This document shows positions 14,072 through 23,823 of a DNA stretch of 64,000 nt, one piece after another; positions within the stretch are counted from its first letter, which is position 1, and every line of letters begins with the position of its first letter. The translations under genes were made by a program, and so were the position numbers. Under the pieces are notes generated by a model. It searched no databases and had not been told where the DNA came from. It saw only the letters and a list, made by a program, of their open reading frames with translations. Source of the stretch: Halomonas sp. (lineage in GTDB: Bacteria > Pseudomonadota > Gammaproteobacteria > Pseudomonadales > Halomonadaceae); NCBI RefSeq assembly GCF_011050415.1, contig NZ_DRFS01000015.1, positions 96,634 through 160,633 of the forward strand. The letters run 5' to 3'.

Positions 14072-16107
14072 GCGCGAATAATCGCGCTGATAATGCGTCG
14101 CCCTGGGTGTAGGTGATCGACCAGCGGTGCTTCTAGCGGCATCGGCTCATCGCATAGGCGTGAGGCGATTAGCTCAGCGCAAAGCGGCGCGCTGGCTAGC
14201 CCGCGTGAGCCGTGGGCGGTTGATATCCAAAGGCCAGGGTAGTGCTCGCCACGTTTGTCGGGCACTCGGCTGGCATCTTTGCTGAGCAGTGCATAATCCG
14301 CTTGCCATGCTTCTGCTATCGGCACTGGTCCTGCGTAAGGCGTTTTGTCGGGGCTTGCGGCACGCACTGCTGTGCGGCCCTGTAGGTTTGCAGGGTTAAG
14401 CTCTACGCCTGCCTGCTTCAGCTCTTCTACCAATACAGGCAGCGTTTGACGCAGCTCATCAATATTGCGCTGATGATCTTGAGCCGTCACATTGGTAGTC
14501 ATGTTATTGGGCACAAAACTGGCCCCAAAGGTCAGCACGCCATCCAAAGCAGGCGCCACATAGCCACCGGCACACACCACGCGTTTCGGCCCCGTTACCC
14601 CCGCAGGAAGCGTTGTTTCGCTAATCTGACCGCGTACCGACTGCAGCGGAAGCTGAGACGTTTGCGCAAAGCGGTTGGCCAAATGGGCGCTGGCAATCAC
14701 GACCTGATTGGCTGCAAGCGTGCTGCCATCGGCTAAAGTAAGCTGCCAACCATTCTCCCGCTGGCTCAGAGAGCTAACCTCGCCCAGCCTTAAAGTGATG
14801 CCTGGCTGCTGGAGTAAGTGCTCACAGAGCACCTTGGGCCTTACCCAACCCGCCTGTGAATAATACAGCCCGTGGGGCACATCAATACTGATCTCTGCGG
14901 TCTCTGTTAGCGCAGGGTTTTCAAGCGCAGTAACCACCTCGGTGGGCAGCGGGTGCTGCTGCATAAAGCGTTGCTGACGGCGCGCTTCTTTATCACTACT
15001 TGCCAACTGCACCACGCCGCAGGGCTGCCATAAGGCTTGGTTGGCGTGTTGTTGTGCCAGCCAGCGCTGGCTATATAGCAGCCCCGCGAGGTAGACCCGG
15101 CTCTGGTGATTGGTCTCAACGGCCAGTTTTACATACAGCGCGCCCTGACGATTGCCGGAGCCGCCCGCGCCGGGCGCTTCGCGTTCAACTACGGTTACCT
15201 TGAGGCCACGGCGTGCTAACGCCGCCGCAACGGTGCTTCCTGCGATTCCCGCACCTACGATGGCGACATGCATCGCGCCGTCCATAGCAGAGTGGTTATC
15301 AAACGCTACAGGCGGCGTAAACCAAGGCGTTGACTGGCGACGTTGATCCTCGGGTGGCGTGTCGATACTGCCCGCGAGCATTTCACGCTTGCGGCCATAG
15401 CCCGGTACTTTTTTCCAGTGAAACCCCGCTGCTTTCAAACCACGCTTAACAATTCCCGCACAGGTAAAAGTAGCAAAGGTAGCCCCAGGCCGGGAACGAG
15501 CGGCCATAGCGTTAAACAGCTCGGGTTGCCACATATCGGGGTTTTTCGAGGGCGCAAAGCCATCTAAAAACCAGGCGTCTACCTGGCCATCCAGCTGTTC
15601 CAGACGCTCCGTGGTATCACCAAAATGTAGATCAAGGGTGACGCGTGCGGTTAAGTGCAGCCGATGAATGCCGCTAACGGCCGCAGGCCATTGGGCACAT
15701 AGCACCTGTGAATAAGCCGACAATGAAGGCCAAGCACTTAATGCCTGCTTCAGTGCTTCGTGATCCAGCGGAAATTTTTCTGTGGATAACAGGTGTAGCC
15801 GCGCATTGGGTGGCGCATGTTGTTCAAAGCAGGCCCAGGCACAGAGCACATTGAGGCCGGTACCAAAGCCGGTTTCGCCAATCACGAAAGGCCGCGATGC
15901 TCCCCAGGTGGCAAAGCGTTCAGGGAGATGGTTCGCGCCAAGAAACACATGTTCGGTTTCAGCGCGCCCATCACCCCGGGTGAAATAGACGTCATCAAAC
16001 GCTTCCGAGTGAGGGGCTCCCTCGTTCCAGGTCAGTATGGGCGTGGTTAATGCCGCAAGCGGAGGCAAAGCGTTGGGACGTTGGGTCACGCAGGTATCCG
16101 TCTTCAT
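14065..16107 (-). CDS. mnmC: MnmC, bifunctional tRNA mnm5U34 biosynthesis enzyme
   Basis: MnmC completes the 5-methylaminomethyl-2-thiouridine modification at tRNA position 34. The 680-residue product contains both domains: an N-terminal SAM-dependent methyltransferase (about 1-245, with VIGETGFGTGLNVL and WFLDGFAPSKNPDMW) and a C-terminal FAD-dependent oxidoreductase with the dinucleotide-binding motif AIVGAGIAGSTVAAAL near residue 283. Length fits the fused form. It converges on yheU. Confidence 0.95.
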
Positions 16108-16247
16108 GAACAGGTGGTTAAAAAATGATCAATTTGTTAACAGTGGCGCTATCTCTGGCTTAGCGCAAAGCGTCCGCCGGGTTTGCACAGAGTTTTCCAC
16201 AGGCTCTGTGAAAAAGCCGACGGACCCTCCATATTCACCTATTAGGG

Positions 16248-16547
16248 TCAAGGCAAAACTTTTTTGAATGGCTTAACAATTACCTTGGCATAGACCCCCG
16301 CAATCATGTATGGGTCAGCATCGGCCCAGGCCTTGGCGCTTTCCAAACTATCGAACTCCGCTACCACTAAACTGCCTGAAAAGCCTGCATCACCTGGGTT
16401 TTCAGCATCGATGGCAGGATGAGGGCCAGCGAGTATGATACGGCCTTCGTCACGCAGCGCTTCAAGGCGCGCTAAATGGTCAGGCCGGGCCGCTAAACGG
16501 CGCTCTAGGCTATTGGGCACATCTTCACTAATAATGGCATACAGCAT
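16248..16547 (-). CDS. yciI: YciI-like protein
   Basis: A 99-residue ferredoxin-like-fold protein of the YciI family. It starts [17 protein letters not shown] and carries the conserved [17 protein letters not shown] region and the [18 protein letters not shown] end. A good ribosome site (AAGGAG) precedes the ATG. The family is loosely linked to stress or catabolic enzymes; the exact role is unknown. Confidence 0.85.
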   Translation of the reverse strand: MLYAIISEDVPNSLERRLAARPDHLARLEALRDEGRIILAGPHPAIDAENPGDAGFSGSLVVAEFDSLESAKAWADADPYMIAGVYAKVIVKPFKKVLP

Positions 16548-16691
16548 TTGAGGTTAACTCCTTGAAAAGGCGAGGGTGCAGCGCTAGCGTCAATTGACCG
16601 GGCTGAGATAAGCGCGCACCATATCTTACGCACTGAGAGCGCTTTATTCACAGCTCAACGGTGCATTCTGACAAACTGACCACACGGCGTC

Positions 16692-17612
16692 ATGCATATG
16701 CCTCGACTTCCCTACACCTTTGATGCCGATCAGCGCTATCCGGTTGATCTGCACATGCACTCAACGGCTTCGGACGGCGCCCTAACGCCTACCGAGCTTG
16801 TAGCGCTATGTGCCGAGCGCGGGCTAACGCATATGTCGCTGACCGACCACGATACCATGGACGGCATTGAGGAAGCGGGGCTTGCTGCTGCGCAGGAGGG
16901 TGTGTGTCTTGTCCCAGGCTGCGAGTTATCCACACGCTGGCAGGGTGTGAATATTCATGTGGTTGCGCTGATGCCGGGTGGTTTGCAGGGGCCAATGGTA
17001 GACGGCTTGATTCAGCAGCGTGCCGCGCGCATTCAGCGGGCGGAAGTGATTGCCGAACGGCTGGAAAAAATAGGCTTGGGCAATGCGCTGGAAAAAGCCC
17101 GTGTTCAGGCAGGCAGTGACCGACCATTGGGACGCCCAGATTTTGCCCGTGCGCTAGTAGAGGAGGGCTTAGTGCCGGATTGGGCCAGCGCGTTTAAGCG
17201 CTATTTAGGCAGTGGCAAGAAGGGCGATGTCAAAGCCCACTGGCCTGACATCAGTGAAGCCGTGGGCTGGATTGTCGCTTCAGGCGGCGTTGCAGTGATT
17301 GCGCATCCGCTGCGCCACGGTTTAACCCGGCGCAAGCGCGGCCTATTGATGGATACCTTTCAGGCGGCGGGTGGTCAAGGGGTCGAGGTAGTGAGCGGTC
17401 AGCAGAACCCCGACAGCACTCGCGACCTGGCGCGCCAGTTAGTAGAGCGTGAGTTGTACGCCTCTATGGGCAGTGACTTTCACTTTCCCGGTAGCCATGC
17501 GGCCCCCGGCAGTATGAGCATGATACCGCGTACGGCGGCGCCCCCTATTTGGCAGCACCCGCGTTTGGTACACCTTCGCGATGCACCTGCTGGTATGCTT
17601 GCCGCAGGGTGA
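16692..17612 (+). CDS. rnm: PHP-domain phosphoesterase (RNase AM/YciV type)
   Basis: This PHP-superfamily metal-dependent phosphatase resembles YciV/RNase AM, which removes nucleotides from RNA 5' ends and hydrolyses 3',5'-nucleoside bisphosphates. Metal-binding motifs are visible: DLHMHSTASDGALTP near residue 19, SLTDHDTMDG, and a late GSDFHFPG. It has 306 residues. A second in-frame ATG lies two codons later. It is followed by a YciO-type gene, matching a common yciV-yciO order. Confidence 0.85.
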   Translation: MHMPRLPYTFDADQRYPVDLHMHSTASDGALTPTELVALCAERGLTHMSLTDHDTMDGIEEAGLAAAQEGVCLVPGCELSTRWQGVNIHVVALMPGGLQGPMVDGLIQQRAARIQRAEVIAERLEKIGLGNALEKARVQAGSDRPLGRPDFARALVEEGLVPDWASAFKRYLGSGKKGDVKAHWPDISEAVGWIVASGGVAVIAHPLRHGLTRRKRGLLMDTFQAAGGQGVEVVSGQQNPDSTRDLARQLVERELYASMGSDFHFPGSHAAPGSMSMIPRTAAPPIWQHPRLVHLRDAPAGMLAAG

Positions 17613-17634
17613 TTCGCTAAGCATTTACACTGTT

Positions 17635-17665
17635 GTATTTAAGTGCGTTTGTATATTAAGTGCGT
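17635..17665 (+). repeat. Short direct repeat before yciO-like gene
   Basis: GTATTTAAGTGCGT is followed two bases later by GTATATTAAGTGCGT, so a near-identical 14-15 base unit is repeated at a period of about 16. It sits 60-90 bases before the downstream start, where a regulator or promoter could lie. Function unknown. Confidence 0.35.
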
Positions 17666-17726
17666 GCGATATGATGGCGTGCTATAGCAGTGCGGTAAGA
17701 GTAGAGCCTACGGACAGGAGCAACTA

Positions 17727-18347
17727 ATGAGCCAATACTTTCAGATTCACCCGGAGAACCCGCAAAAGCGGCTGATCGATCAGGCGATTGAGATCATCCG
17801 TAAAGGGGGCGTTGTCGCATACCCTACTGACTCGGGTTATGCGCTCGGCTGCCACTTGGGCGAGAAGAAGGCCATTGAGAAAATCAAATGGCTACGTTCC
17901 TTGGATGATAAGCACAACTTTACACTGGTATGTTCCGATTTATCGGAAATTGGCACTTACGCTAAGGTTGATAACGATGTGTTTCGGCTGCTAAAGGCCT
18001 ACACCCCAGGACCCTATACCTTTATTCTGGATGCCACTTCAGAAGTGCCGCGGCTGTTATTGCACCCCAAGCGGCGCTCCATTGGTGTTCGCGTGCCGGA
18101 TCACCGTATTACACACGCATTACTGGCGGCATTAGGTGGACCATTAATGAGCGTAACGCTGATCCCGGTGGGCGATGATCAGCCCATGAACGACCCGGAA
18201 GAGATCCGAGAGCGTTTCGGTGCGCACTTGGATGCGATTATCGACGGTGGTGCCTGCCATCTAGACCCCACCAGCGTCATCGATCTGCGCGAACTCCCGC
18301 CTAAGATCATTCGCGAAGGGCGCGGCGATATCACACCTTTCCAGTAA
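17727..18347 (+). CDS. yciO: YciO/Sua5/YrdC-family protein
   Basis: A 206-residue protein of the Sua5/YrdC/YciO fold, which in TsaC/Sua5 makes threonylcarbamoyl-AMP for tRNA t6A. Features seen are KGGVVAYPTDSGYALGCHLG, the KRRSIGVRVPDH segment and the end ELPPKIIREGRGD. Sequence and context fit the YciO branch, whose exact function is less certain than that of TsaC. AGGAG precedes the ATG at good spacing. Confidence 0.85.
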   Translation: MSQYFQIHPENPQKRLIDQAIEIIRKGGVVAYPTDSGYALGCHLGEKKAIEKIKWLRSLDDKHNFTLVCSDLSEIGTYAKVDNDVFRLLKAYTPGPYTFILDATSEVPRLLLHPKRRSIGVRVPDHRITHALLAALGGPLMSVTLIPVGDDQPMNDPEEIRERFGAHLDAIIDGGACHLDPTSVIDLRELPPKIIREGRGDITPFQ

Positions 18348-18348
18348 A

Positions 18349-19227
18349 TTAGTCAGTAGATGGCTCCTGTTCGGCTTTATGCGGGTCTTCGCTGTCTTCG
18401 TCCAGCCAAGTGCCGCAGCGTAGGCAGTAGCGGGCACGCTTTTCATGGCGCTCATGCCCACAGCCGGGGCAGGCCTCTTCTGAGTAACGCTCTTCGCGAA
18501 TGGAGCGAATTACCTGGGCGGAGAAGACCCCGGTGGGGACGGCAATAATTGAGTAACCGAGCAGCATCAGGATAACGGTAATCGATTTACCCAGGGCGGT
18601 GGCGGGTACAATGTCGCCATAACCCACCGTAGTCATGCTAACGATGGCCCAGTACATCGACATCGGTATGCTGGTGAAGCCTGATTCGGGTGATTCAATG
18701 TTGTACATCAAAGCTGCAAACAGTGTTACCACCATAAATACGCCGCTAAAAAACAGCAGTATCTGCCTCATGCTGCGCTTAAGCGCATCCATCAGAAGGC
18801 GCGCTTCGCCGACAAATTCCATTAAACGCAAAATGCGGAAAATACGCAGCACCCGCAGCAAGCGCACAATCACCAACCCATGGGCGCCGGGCACGAGTAG
18901 CACCAGCCAAGTGGGCAGAACGGCAATTAAATCGACAATGCCATAAAAGCTTTTTAAGTAGAGCGTGGGGCGTTCCAAGCAGTAAATGCGCAAGATCAGC
19001 TCAATGCTGAACAGCACCGTAAACGCCCACTCAAGGTAGTAAAACAACTCGCCGTAGCGCTCTGCATAAGCTTCAACACTGCCCAGTAGAATGACCGCGA
19101 CACTTAATAAAATAAGCCCAATCAGGGCGATATCGAACGCTTTCGCACCCGGTGTATCTGATTCAAAAATGATATGAAACAGCCGGGTGCGCAGGCCTTC
19201 CGCGCCAGGGGTTAAGTGAAAATTCAT
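18349..19227 (-). CDS. Voltage-gated-type potassium/ion channel with C-terminal zinc ribbon
   Basis: A six-helix ion channel of 292 residues. An arginine-rich S4-like segment (RLLRVLRIFRILRLMEF) precedes the pore helix and the K+-type selectivity filter TTVGYGDIVPAT. The cytoplasmic tail carries a two-CxxC zinc ribbon (CPGCG...YCLRCG), probably an assembly or sensing domain. AGGACG precedes the ATG. K+ selectivity is inferred from GYGD. Confidence 0.85.
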   Translation of the reverse strand: MNFHLTPGAEGLRTRLFHIIFESDTPGAKAFDIALIGLILLSVAVILLGSVEAYAERYGELFYYLEWAFTVLFSIELILRIYCLERPTLYLKSFYGIVDLIAVLPTWLVLLVPGAHGLVIVRLLRVLRIFRILRLMEFVGEARLLMDALKRSMRQILLFFSGVFMVVTLFAALMYNIESPESGFTSIPMSMYWAIVSMTTVGYGDIVPATALGKSITVILMLLGYSIIAVPTGVFSAQVIRSIREERYSEEACPGCGHERHEKRARYCLRCGTWLDEDSEDPHKAEQEPSTD

Positions 19228-19278
19228 TAAATCGTCCTGAAGTGGGACTGAAAAAGCCTTAGAAAAAGCGCTAAACCG

Positions 19279-20205
19279 TTAGCGTAGCGCGGTTTGGTAC
19301 GTGAAGCGATGCGCAAGTGCTAACGCCGACTTACCGTAAGCGGTGCTTGGCTGGCCGTAGGTATCTAATGCGCCGGGCAGGAGAGCCGCAAGAGCCCTAT
19401 CCGCGTCATCAAGTGTTGGGTGTTCGGCAAGGGTGGCCAGTGCCTGCCGGGCATCGGCTAGAAAAGTGGCTTGCCGGCTATCGTGGTAGGCATCCAGCGC
19501 GAGGGTGGCGCGGTGGAGCCACTCGGCAGGCGATTGTGCGTCGGGTAATGGCCAGTGTTGGGCGCTTAACGCATTGCCACGAGCCGCTTTGCTGCTATCT
19601 GATGGGCGCAAGGGAATCTGTTCAGCCAGAATGAGCGCCAGTGTCCAAAGTGCTTCCGGGTCGCCGCCCTTTAACTCAAGTTCCATTTCTCGAATTGGCG
19701 TGCGGTAGCCAGCGCTACTAATCTCACCTTCATCCAGTACCAGTTCGATATGGCTCTCCTGGTCCTGATCCTGGTCAGTGGCGCTGGAGGTGGCTAAACC
19801 TCCCTTCAACTGCCAGCTGCGTCGTGTGAAATTGGTGCTGAGTTGAGGGGTCAGGGAATCCAATACGCCGCTAAGCTCGCCTTGAAAAGGAGGTAGTGCT
19901 GCTAGCGCGGTGAGATCTAACTGAGCGTCAGGAACTTGCCACTCCCACTCCTGTCGTTGGGAGAGGCCGCCGCTACCGTGGCCTGCGGTTTTGACGGTTT
20001 GTAGCACGAGGCCATCGACTTGGCGTAGGCGTAAGACAATGCGTGCATTGGCCAAATCACCTTCAGGCGTATCAAAGTAGCTATTGGTCAAGGTTTGTTG
20101 CTGAAAGTTTTTTTCGCTGAGCAGTGGGTGTTGCGCAAGAGCGGCAGGCCCTGTGGGGGCAAGGGCTAGCTTGATTTCTACTTCAATGGGAGTTGGGGTT
20201 TTCAT
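19279..20205 (-). CDS. CYTH-domain protein (inorganic triphosphatase-like)
   Basis: A 308-residue protein with an N-terminal CYTH domain that begins with the signature VEIKLALA and carries basic and acidic tunnel residues (VLRLRQVDG, ELVLDEGEI, REMELELKGG). CYTH enzymes hydrolyse inorganic triphosphate or form cyclic nucleotides. The C-terminal helical part is short and only faintly CHAD-like. ATG 20205 has GAGG eight bases upstream; a GTG at 20217 is less likely. It is divergent from the phosphate uptake pair, which suggests a phosphate-metabolism theme. Confidence 0.8.
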   Translation of the reverse strand: MKTPTPIEVEIKLALAPTGPAALAQHPLLSEKNFQQQTLTNSYFDTPEGDLANARIVLRLRQVDGLVLQTVKTAGHGSGGLSQRQEWEWQVPDAQLDLTALAALPPFQGELSGVLDSLTPQLSTNFTRRSWQLKGGLATSSATDQDQDQESHIELVLDEGEISSAGYRTPIREMELELKGGDPEALWTLALILAEQIPLRPSDSSKAARGNALSAQHWPLPDAQSPAEWLHRATLALDAYHDSRQATFLADARQALATLAEHPTLDDADRALAALLPGALDTYGQPSTAYGKSALALAHRFTYQTALR

Positions 20206-20226
20206 GGCGCTAGCCACCTCATTATC

Positions 20227-20274
20227 ATGACATTTAGATGAATATTTGATTACATTTATGAACTTTTCATGACG
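20227..20274 (-). promoter_or_regulatory. Pho-box-like repeats between CYTH gene and phosphate-uptake operon
   Basis: On the minus strand, TCAT-ending half sites (GTCAT/TTCAT) occur at 11-base spacing as two pairs, one at 20274-20258 and one at 20243-20227. PhoB boxes are 7-base TGTCAT-like direct repeats at 11-base spacing, so these pairs are Pho-box-like. The location between a phosphate transporter operon and a phosphate-related enzyme supports PhoB control. The match is imperfect and was judged by eye. Confidence 0.4.
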
Positions 20275-20342
20275 GCGGCGAGCGCACTCTTTATACTGGC
20301 GCCGCCATTTCCAGGCTTCCCGAAAACAGGCTTAAAGGCTCT

Positions 20343-21023
20343 ATGGTTACCTCCAACCCTTTTTCCTCGATGTTTGGCCGCTCGCCATTCCAGCCGTTGC
20401 TGGCCCACATCGTCAAGGCCAATGAATGCGCCGACCAGCTACTGCCGTTCTTTGAGGCATCGCTTGTTGGTGATTGGGACCGCGCTGCTGAACTGCGTGA
20501 AAACGTCACTCGTTTAGAGCATGACGCAGACACGTTGAAAACAGAGCTACGGTTAAACCTACCTAACACTATGTTCCTGCCCGTATCGCGCTCTGACCTG
20601 CTCGATCTGATCAGCGTACAGGACAAAATTGCCAATAAGGTACGTGACATTACCGGCATTATGCTGGGGCGTAAAATGCGCGTACCTGACGAGTTGGCGG
20701 AACCCATGCGCGCTTATATTACCACCAGCGTTGCCTGTGTGGCCCAAGCGCGCCAAGCATTGGAAGAGCTCAAAGAACTATTGGAATCGGGTTTTGGGCG
20801 CAACGTTTCCGATGTGATGCAGAACATGATCCGCGAGTTACACACACTTGAGCATGAAGCCGATGGTCAACAGGTGTCGATTCGCCGCCAACTGTTTGCG
20901 CTTGAGAGTCAACTGCCTCCCGTTGATGTGATCTTTCTCTACAAGATTATTGAATGGGTGGGTGAATTATCCGATCGCGCTGAGCGCGTGGGTAGCCGTC
21001 TGCAGATCCTGACCGCCCGCTAA
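20343..21023 (+). CDS. PhoU-like DUF47 (TIGR00153) protein
   Basis: A 226-residue all-helical DUF47 protein related to PhoU, commonly encoded next to PiT transporters and thought to modulate them. It starts NPFSSMFGRSPFQPLLAHI and contains the family's helical repeats (HDADTLKTELRLNLPNTMFLPVSR; LEHEADGQQVSIRRQLFALE). The PiT gene begins ten bases after its stop, so the two form an operon. Confidence 0.88.
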   Translation: MVTSNPFSSMFGRSPFQPLLAHIVKANECADQLLPFFEASLVGDWDRAAELRENVTRLEHDADTLKTELRLNLPNTMFLPVSRSDLLDLISVQDKIANKVRDITGIMLGRKMRVPDELAEPMRAYITTSVACVAQARQALEELKELLESGFGRNVSDVMQNMIRELHTLEHEADGQQVSIRRQLFALESQLPPVDVIFLYKIIEWVGELSDRAERVGSRLQILTAR

Positions 21024-21033
21024 GGGGAGCTTC

Positions 21034-22299
21034 ATGCTGATTATTGCCCAACACGGTGAAATCTTCATTATCCTGGCCTGTTTGTTTGGCTTCTTTATGG
21101 CCTGGGGCGTCGGTGCCAATGACGTCGCCAATGCGATGGGAACCTCGGTGGGATCGAAAGCGATCACCATCAAACAAGCTATTATTATCGCGGTGATTTT
21201 TGAGTTCCTCGGTGCTTGGCTGGCCGGTGGCGAGGTTACTGCAACGATACGTGGCGGGATGCTTGATCCTGTCTTGCTGGAAGCGAATCCAGAGCTGTTA
21301 GTCTACGGCATGCTGTCGGCGCTATTGGCTGCTGCTATTTGGCTGATGGTGGCGTCGGCGCGGGGTTGGCCGGTATCTACCACTCACTCCATCGTCGGTG
21401 CCATCGTCGGTTTTGGTGCCGTAGGGCTTGGCGTTGAGGCGGTTGCCTGGAGTCGTGTCGGCACCATTGCTTCGAGCTGGATTATCTCGCCGCTGCTCGC
21501 TGGCACCATCGGTTTTGTTCTGTTTAAGTCGGTTCACCATCTGATTTTTGAAAACAAAGACCCCTTCGCTGCTGCCAAGCGCTATGTGCCTGGGTATATC
21601 TTCCTAGTCGGATTTATTGTCTCGATGGTGACGTTGACCAAAGGGCTTACCCACGTTGGATTGGATCTCACCTTTGGCCAAAGCTTTCTGCTGTCTATTT
21701 TGCTAGGCGTTATGATTATGGCGCTGGGTATTGTTATGCAGCGGCGTATCAAATATGTGCAGAGCGCTAGCGACCACTTTGGCTATGCTAACGTTGAGCG
21801 CGTATTCGGCGTACTCATGATCTTTACCGCCTGTGCCATGGCGTTTGCCCACGGCTCTAACGATGTGGCTAACGCAGTTGGCCCGCTAGCAGCGGTGATT
21901 AGCGTTGTGCGCAGCGAAGGTGTGATTGACAGCGCGGCGTTAGTGCCTTGGTGGGTGCTGGTGCTGGGCGGCGGTGGCATCGTTGTTGGCCTGGTCACTT
22001 ACGGGCATAAAGTTATCGCCACCGTGGGTACCGGCATTACTGAGCTAACACCTAGCCGCGGTTTTGCGGCCACCTTGGCAGCGGCAACAACGGTGGTGTT
22101 GGCCTCGGGTACGGGTCTGCCGATTTCTACTACGCATACTCTTGTGGGCGCGATTTTAGGCGTTGGTTTGGCACGCGGTATGGCAGCGCTGAACTTGCGC
22201 GTGATCGGCACCATTGTGATGTCTTGGTTGATTACGTTGCCTGCGGGTGCTGGCCTAGCCATCCTGTTCTTCTTTATGTTTAAAGGCATGTTTGGTTAA
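21034..22299 (+). CDS. pit: PiT-family inorganic phosphate transporter
   Basis: A 421-residue membrane protein with the duplicated PiT signature: GANDVANAMGTSVGSKAIT near the N-terminus and GSNDVANAVGPLAAV in the second half, plus STTHSIVGAIVGFG and STTHTLVGAILGVG. It imports phosphate as a metal-phosphate complex driven by an ion gradient; halophiles may use H+ or Na+ (inference). GGGGAG precedes the ATG. It is the second gene of the DUF47-pit operon. Confidence 0.93.
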   Translation: MLIIAQHGEIFIILACLFGFFMAWGVGANDVANAMGTSVGSKAITIKQAIIIAVIFEFLGAWLAGGEVTATIRGGMLDPVLLEANPELLVYGMLSALLAAAIWLMVASARGWPVSTTHSIVGAIVGFGAVGLGVEAVAWSRVGTIASSWIISPLLAGTIGFVLFKSVHHLIFENKDPFAAAKRYVPGYIFLVGFIVSMVTLTKGLTHVGLDLTFGQSFLLSILLGVMIMALGIVMQRRIKYVQSASDHFGYANVERVFGVLMIFTACAMAFAHGSNDVANAVGPLAAVISVVRSEGVIDSAALVPWWVLVLGGGGIVVGLVTYGHKVIATVGTGITELTPSRGFAATLAAATTVVLASGTGLPISTTHTLVGAILGVGLARGMAALNLRVIGTIVMSWLITLPAGAGLAILFFFMFKGMFG

Positions 22300-22363
22300 C
22301 AAAACAACAAGCAGTACGCCACGGCTCGAAAGCGCTTAGCGATATCTCAGCAGTAAAAATGTC

Positions 22364-22397
22364 AGCGGCATCTTCATTAGAAGGTGCCGCTGTTTTT
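22364..22397 (+). terminator. Terminator after pit
   Basis: A hairpin (AGCGGCA plus TCTTC paired with GAAGG TGCCGCT around a short loop) is followed by five T. It lies about 65 bases after the transporter stop and before argA. Confidence 0.85.
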
Positions 22398-22471
22398 CGT
22401 GCTCTGTTAAAGTAGATAGGTTAGACGTGCTAAACGTCTGTTTCTTTTCACCTGCTGCCGGAGAGCGGCCC

Positions 22472-23785
22472 TTGGATACGCGCTTCCCCTTTGTTGATTG
22501 GTTTCGTAACGCTTCCCCCTACATTAATGCGCACCGGGGGCGAACCTTTGTCATCTTAATTGAAGGCGAAGCGATGGCGTCTGGCCGAGGGGAGCAGCTT
22601 ATTCAGGATTTGGCGCTGCTGAATACCCTGGGCGTTCGCCTGGTGGTGGTGTTTGGCATTCGCCCCCAGGTGCATGAAGCGCTCACCGCCGCTGGCGTTG
22701 AACCCACCCGTATCGATGGTCGCTGGGTAGCGGATCGTGCGGTGATGGCCCATGTGGAACAGGTTGCCGCCCATCAGCGGCTATGGTTAGAAGCGCGCCT
22801 TTCCCTGGGCCTGCCCAGCACACCGCTGCATGGGGTAGAACTCAGCGTGATCTCTGGCAATTTGGTGACCGCCAAACCATTAGGCGTGCGCGAAGGAGTC
22901 GATTTCGACCACAGCGGTGAAGTGCGCCGGGTGCGAGCCAGCGCCATCGAAGGCCTGCTGGAGAAAGGTTCATTGGTGCTGTTGCCACCGCTGGGGTTCT
23001 CAAGCACCGGCGAAGTGTTTGATTTAGATGCCTCGGAAGTGGCCCAGCATGCCGCCGTGGCGTTGAAAGCCGATAAGCTGATTCTGCTCGGTGAATCCGA
23101 AGGCTTGGAAGATGAGCATGGCGCGCTGCTGCGCCAGCTCTCCCCGGCAGAAGCGGAGCCACGCTTAAACACGGCTATCCCCGGTAGCGAATTGGCCCGC
23201 CACTTACAGGCGGCTTGTACCGCTGCCCGTGAGGGTGTTGCACGCACGCACCTGCTCTCCTGGCGCAACCACGATGCCTTGCTCGGTGAGCTGTTCACCC
23301 GTGACGGCGTGGGCACCATGATTACCCAGCACCGCTACGAACAGCTGCGTCCGGCTACCTTAAACGACGTGGCGGGTCTGCTTGAACTATTAGAGCCGTT
23401 AGAGCGCCGTGGCATGTTAGTCGCGCGCTCCCGTGAGCGGCTAGAGCACGAAATTGATGACTACATGGTGATCGAACGCGATGGCATGGTGATCGGCTGC
23501 GCCGCACTGCACGTATTCAATGACTCCAGTATTGCCGAATTGGCCTGCGTAGCCGTTCACGACAGCTACCGAGGCGGCGAGCGAGGCGAGCGCTTGGTAG
23601 AAGCCATGGAACGCCGTGCCCGCCAGCGGGGTTTAAAAGAGATATTCGTGCTGACGACCCACACCGCCCACTGGTTTGTCGAGCACGGCTTCCGCGCCGC
23701 CAGCCTGGAAGACCTGCCCACACTCAGGCGTGAAACCTACAACCACGCCCGTAAATCAAAGGTGTTGGTCAAGCAGCTAACGTAA
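22472..23785 (+). CDS. argA: N-acetylglutamate synthase ArgA
   Basis: ArgA acetylates glutamate in the first step of arginine synthesis. The protein has an N-terminal amino-acid-kinase-like domain (about 20-285) and a C-terminal GNAT acetyltransferase domain (about 290-437; EIDDYMVIERDGMVIGCAALH, VHDSYRGGERGERLVE). I place the start at TTG 22472, eight bases after GGAGAG; the product is then 437 residues and begins DTRFPFVDWFRNASPYINAH as in other ArgA proteins. A GTG at 22427 is in frame but would add an unusual Cys/Phe leader. Confidence 0.93.
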   Translation: MDTRFPFVDWFRNASPYINAHRGRTFVILIEGEAMASGRGEQLIQDLALLNTLGVRLVVVFGIRPQVHEALTAAGVEPTRIDGRWVADRAVMAHVEQVAAHQRLWLEARLSLGLPSTPLHGVELSVISGNLVTAKPLGVREGVDFDHSGEVRRVRASAIEGLLEKGSLVLLPPLGFSSTGEVFDLDASEVAQHAAVALKADKLILLGESEGLEDEHGALLRQLSPAEAEPRLNTAIPGSELARHLQAACTAAREGVARTHLLSWRNHDALLGELFTRDGVGTMITQHRYEQLRPATLNDVAGLLELLEPLERRGMLVARSRERLEHEIDDYMVIERDGMVIGCAALHVFNDSSIAELACVAVHDSYRGGERGERLVEAMERRARQRGLKEIFVLTTHTAHWFVEHGFRAASLEDLPTLRRETYNHARKSKVLVKQLT

Positions 23786-23823
23786 CCGGCTTTTTAAAAG
23801 GGGGCATCGTTAGCACCGCTAGT

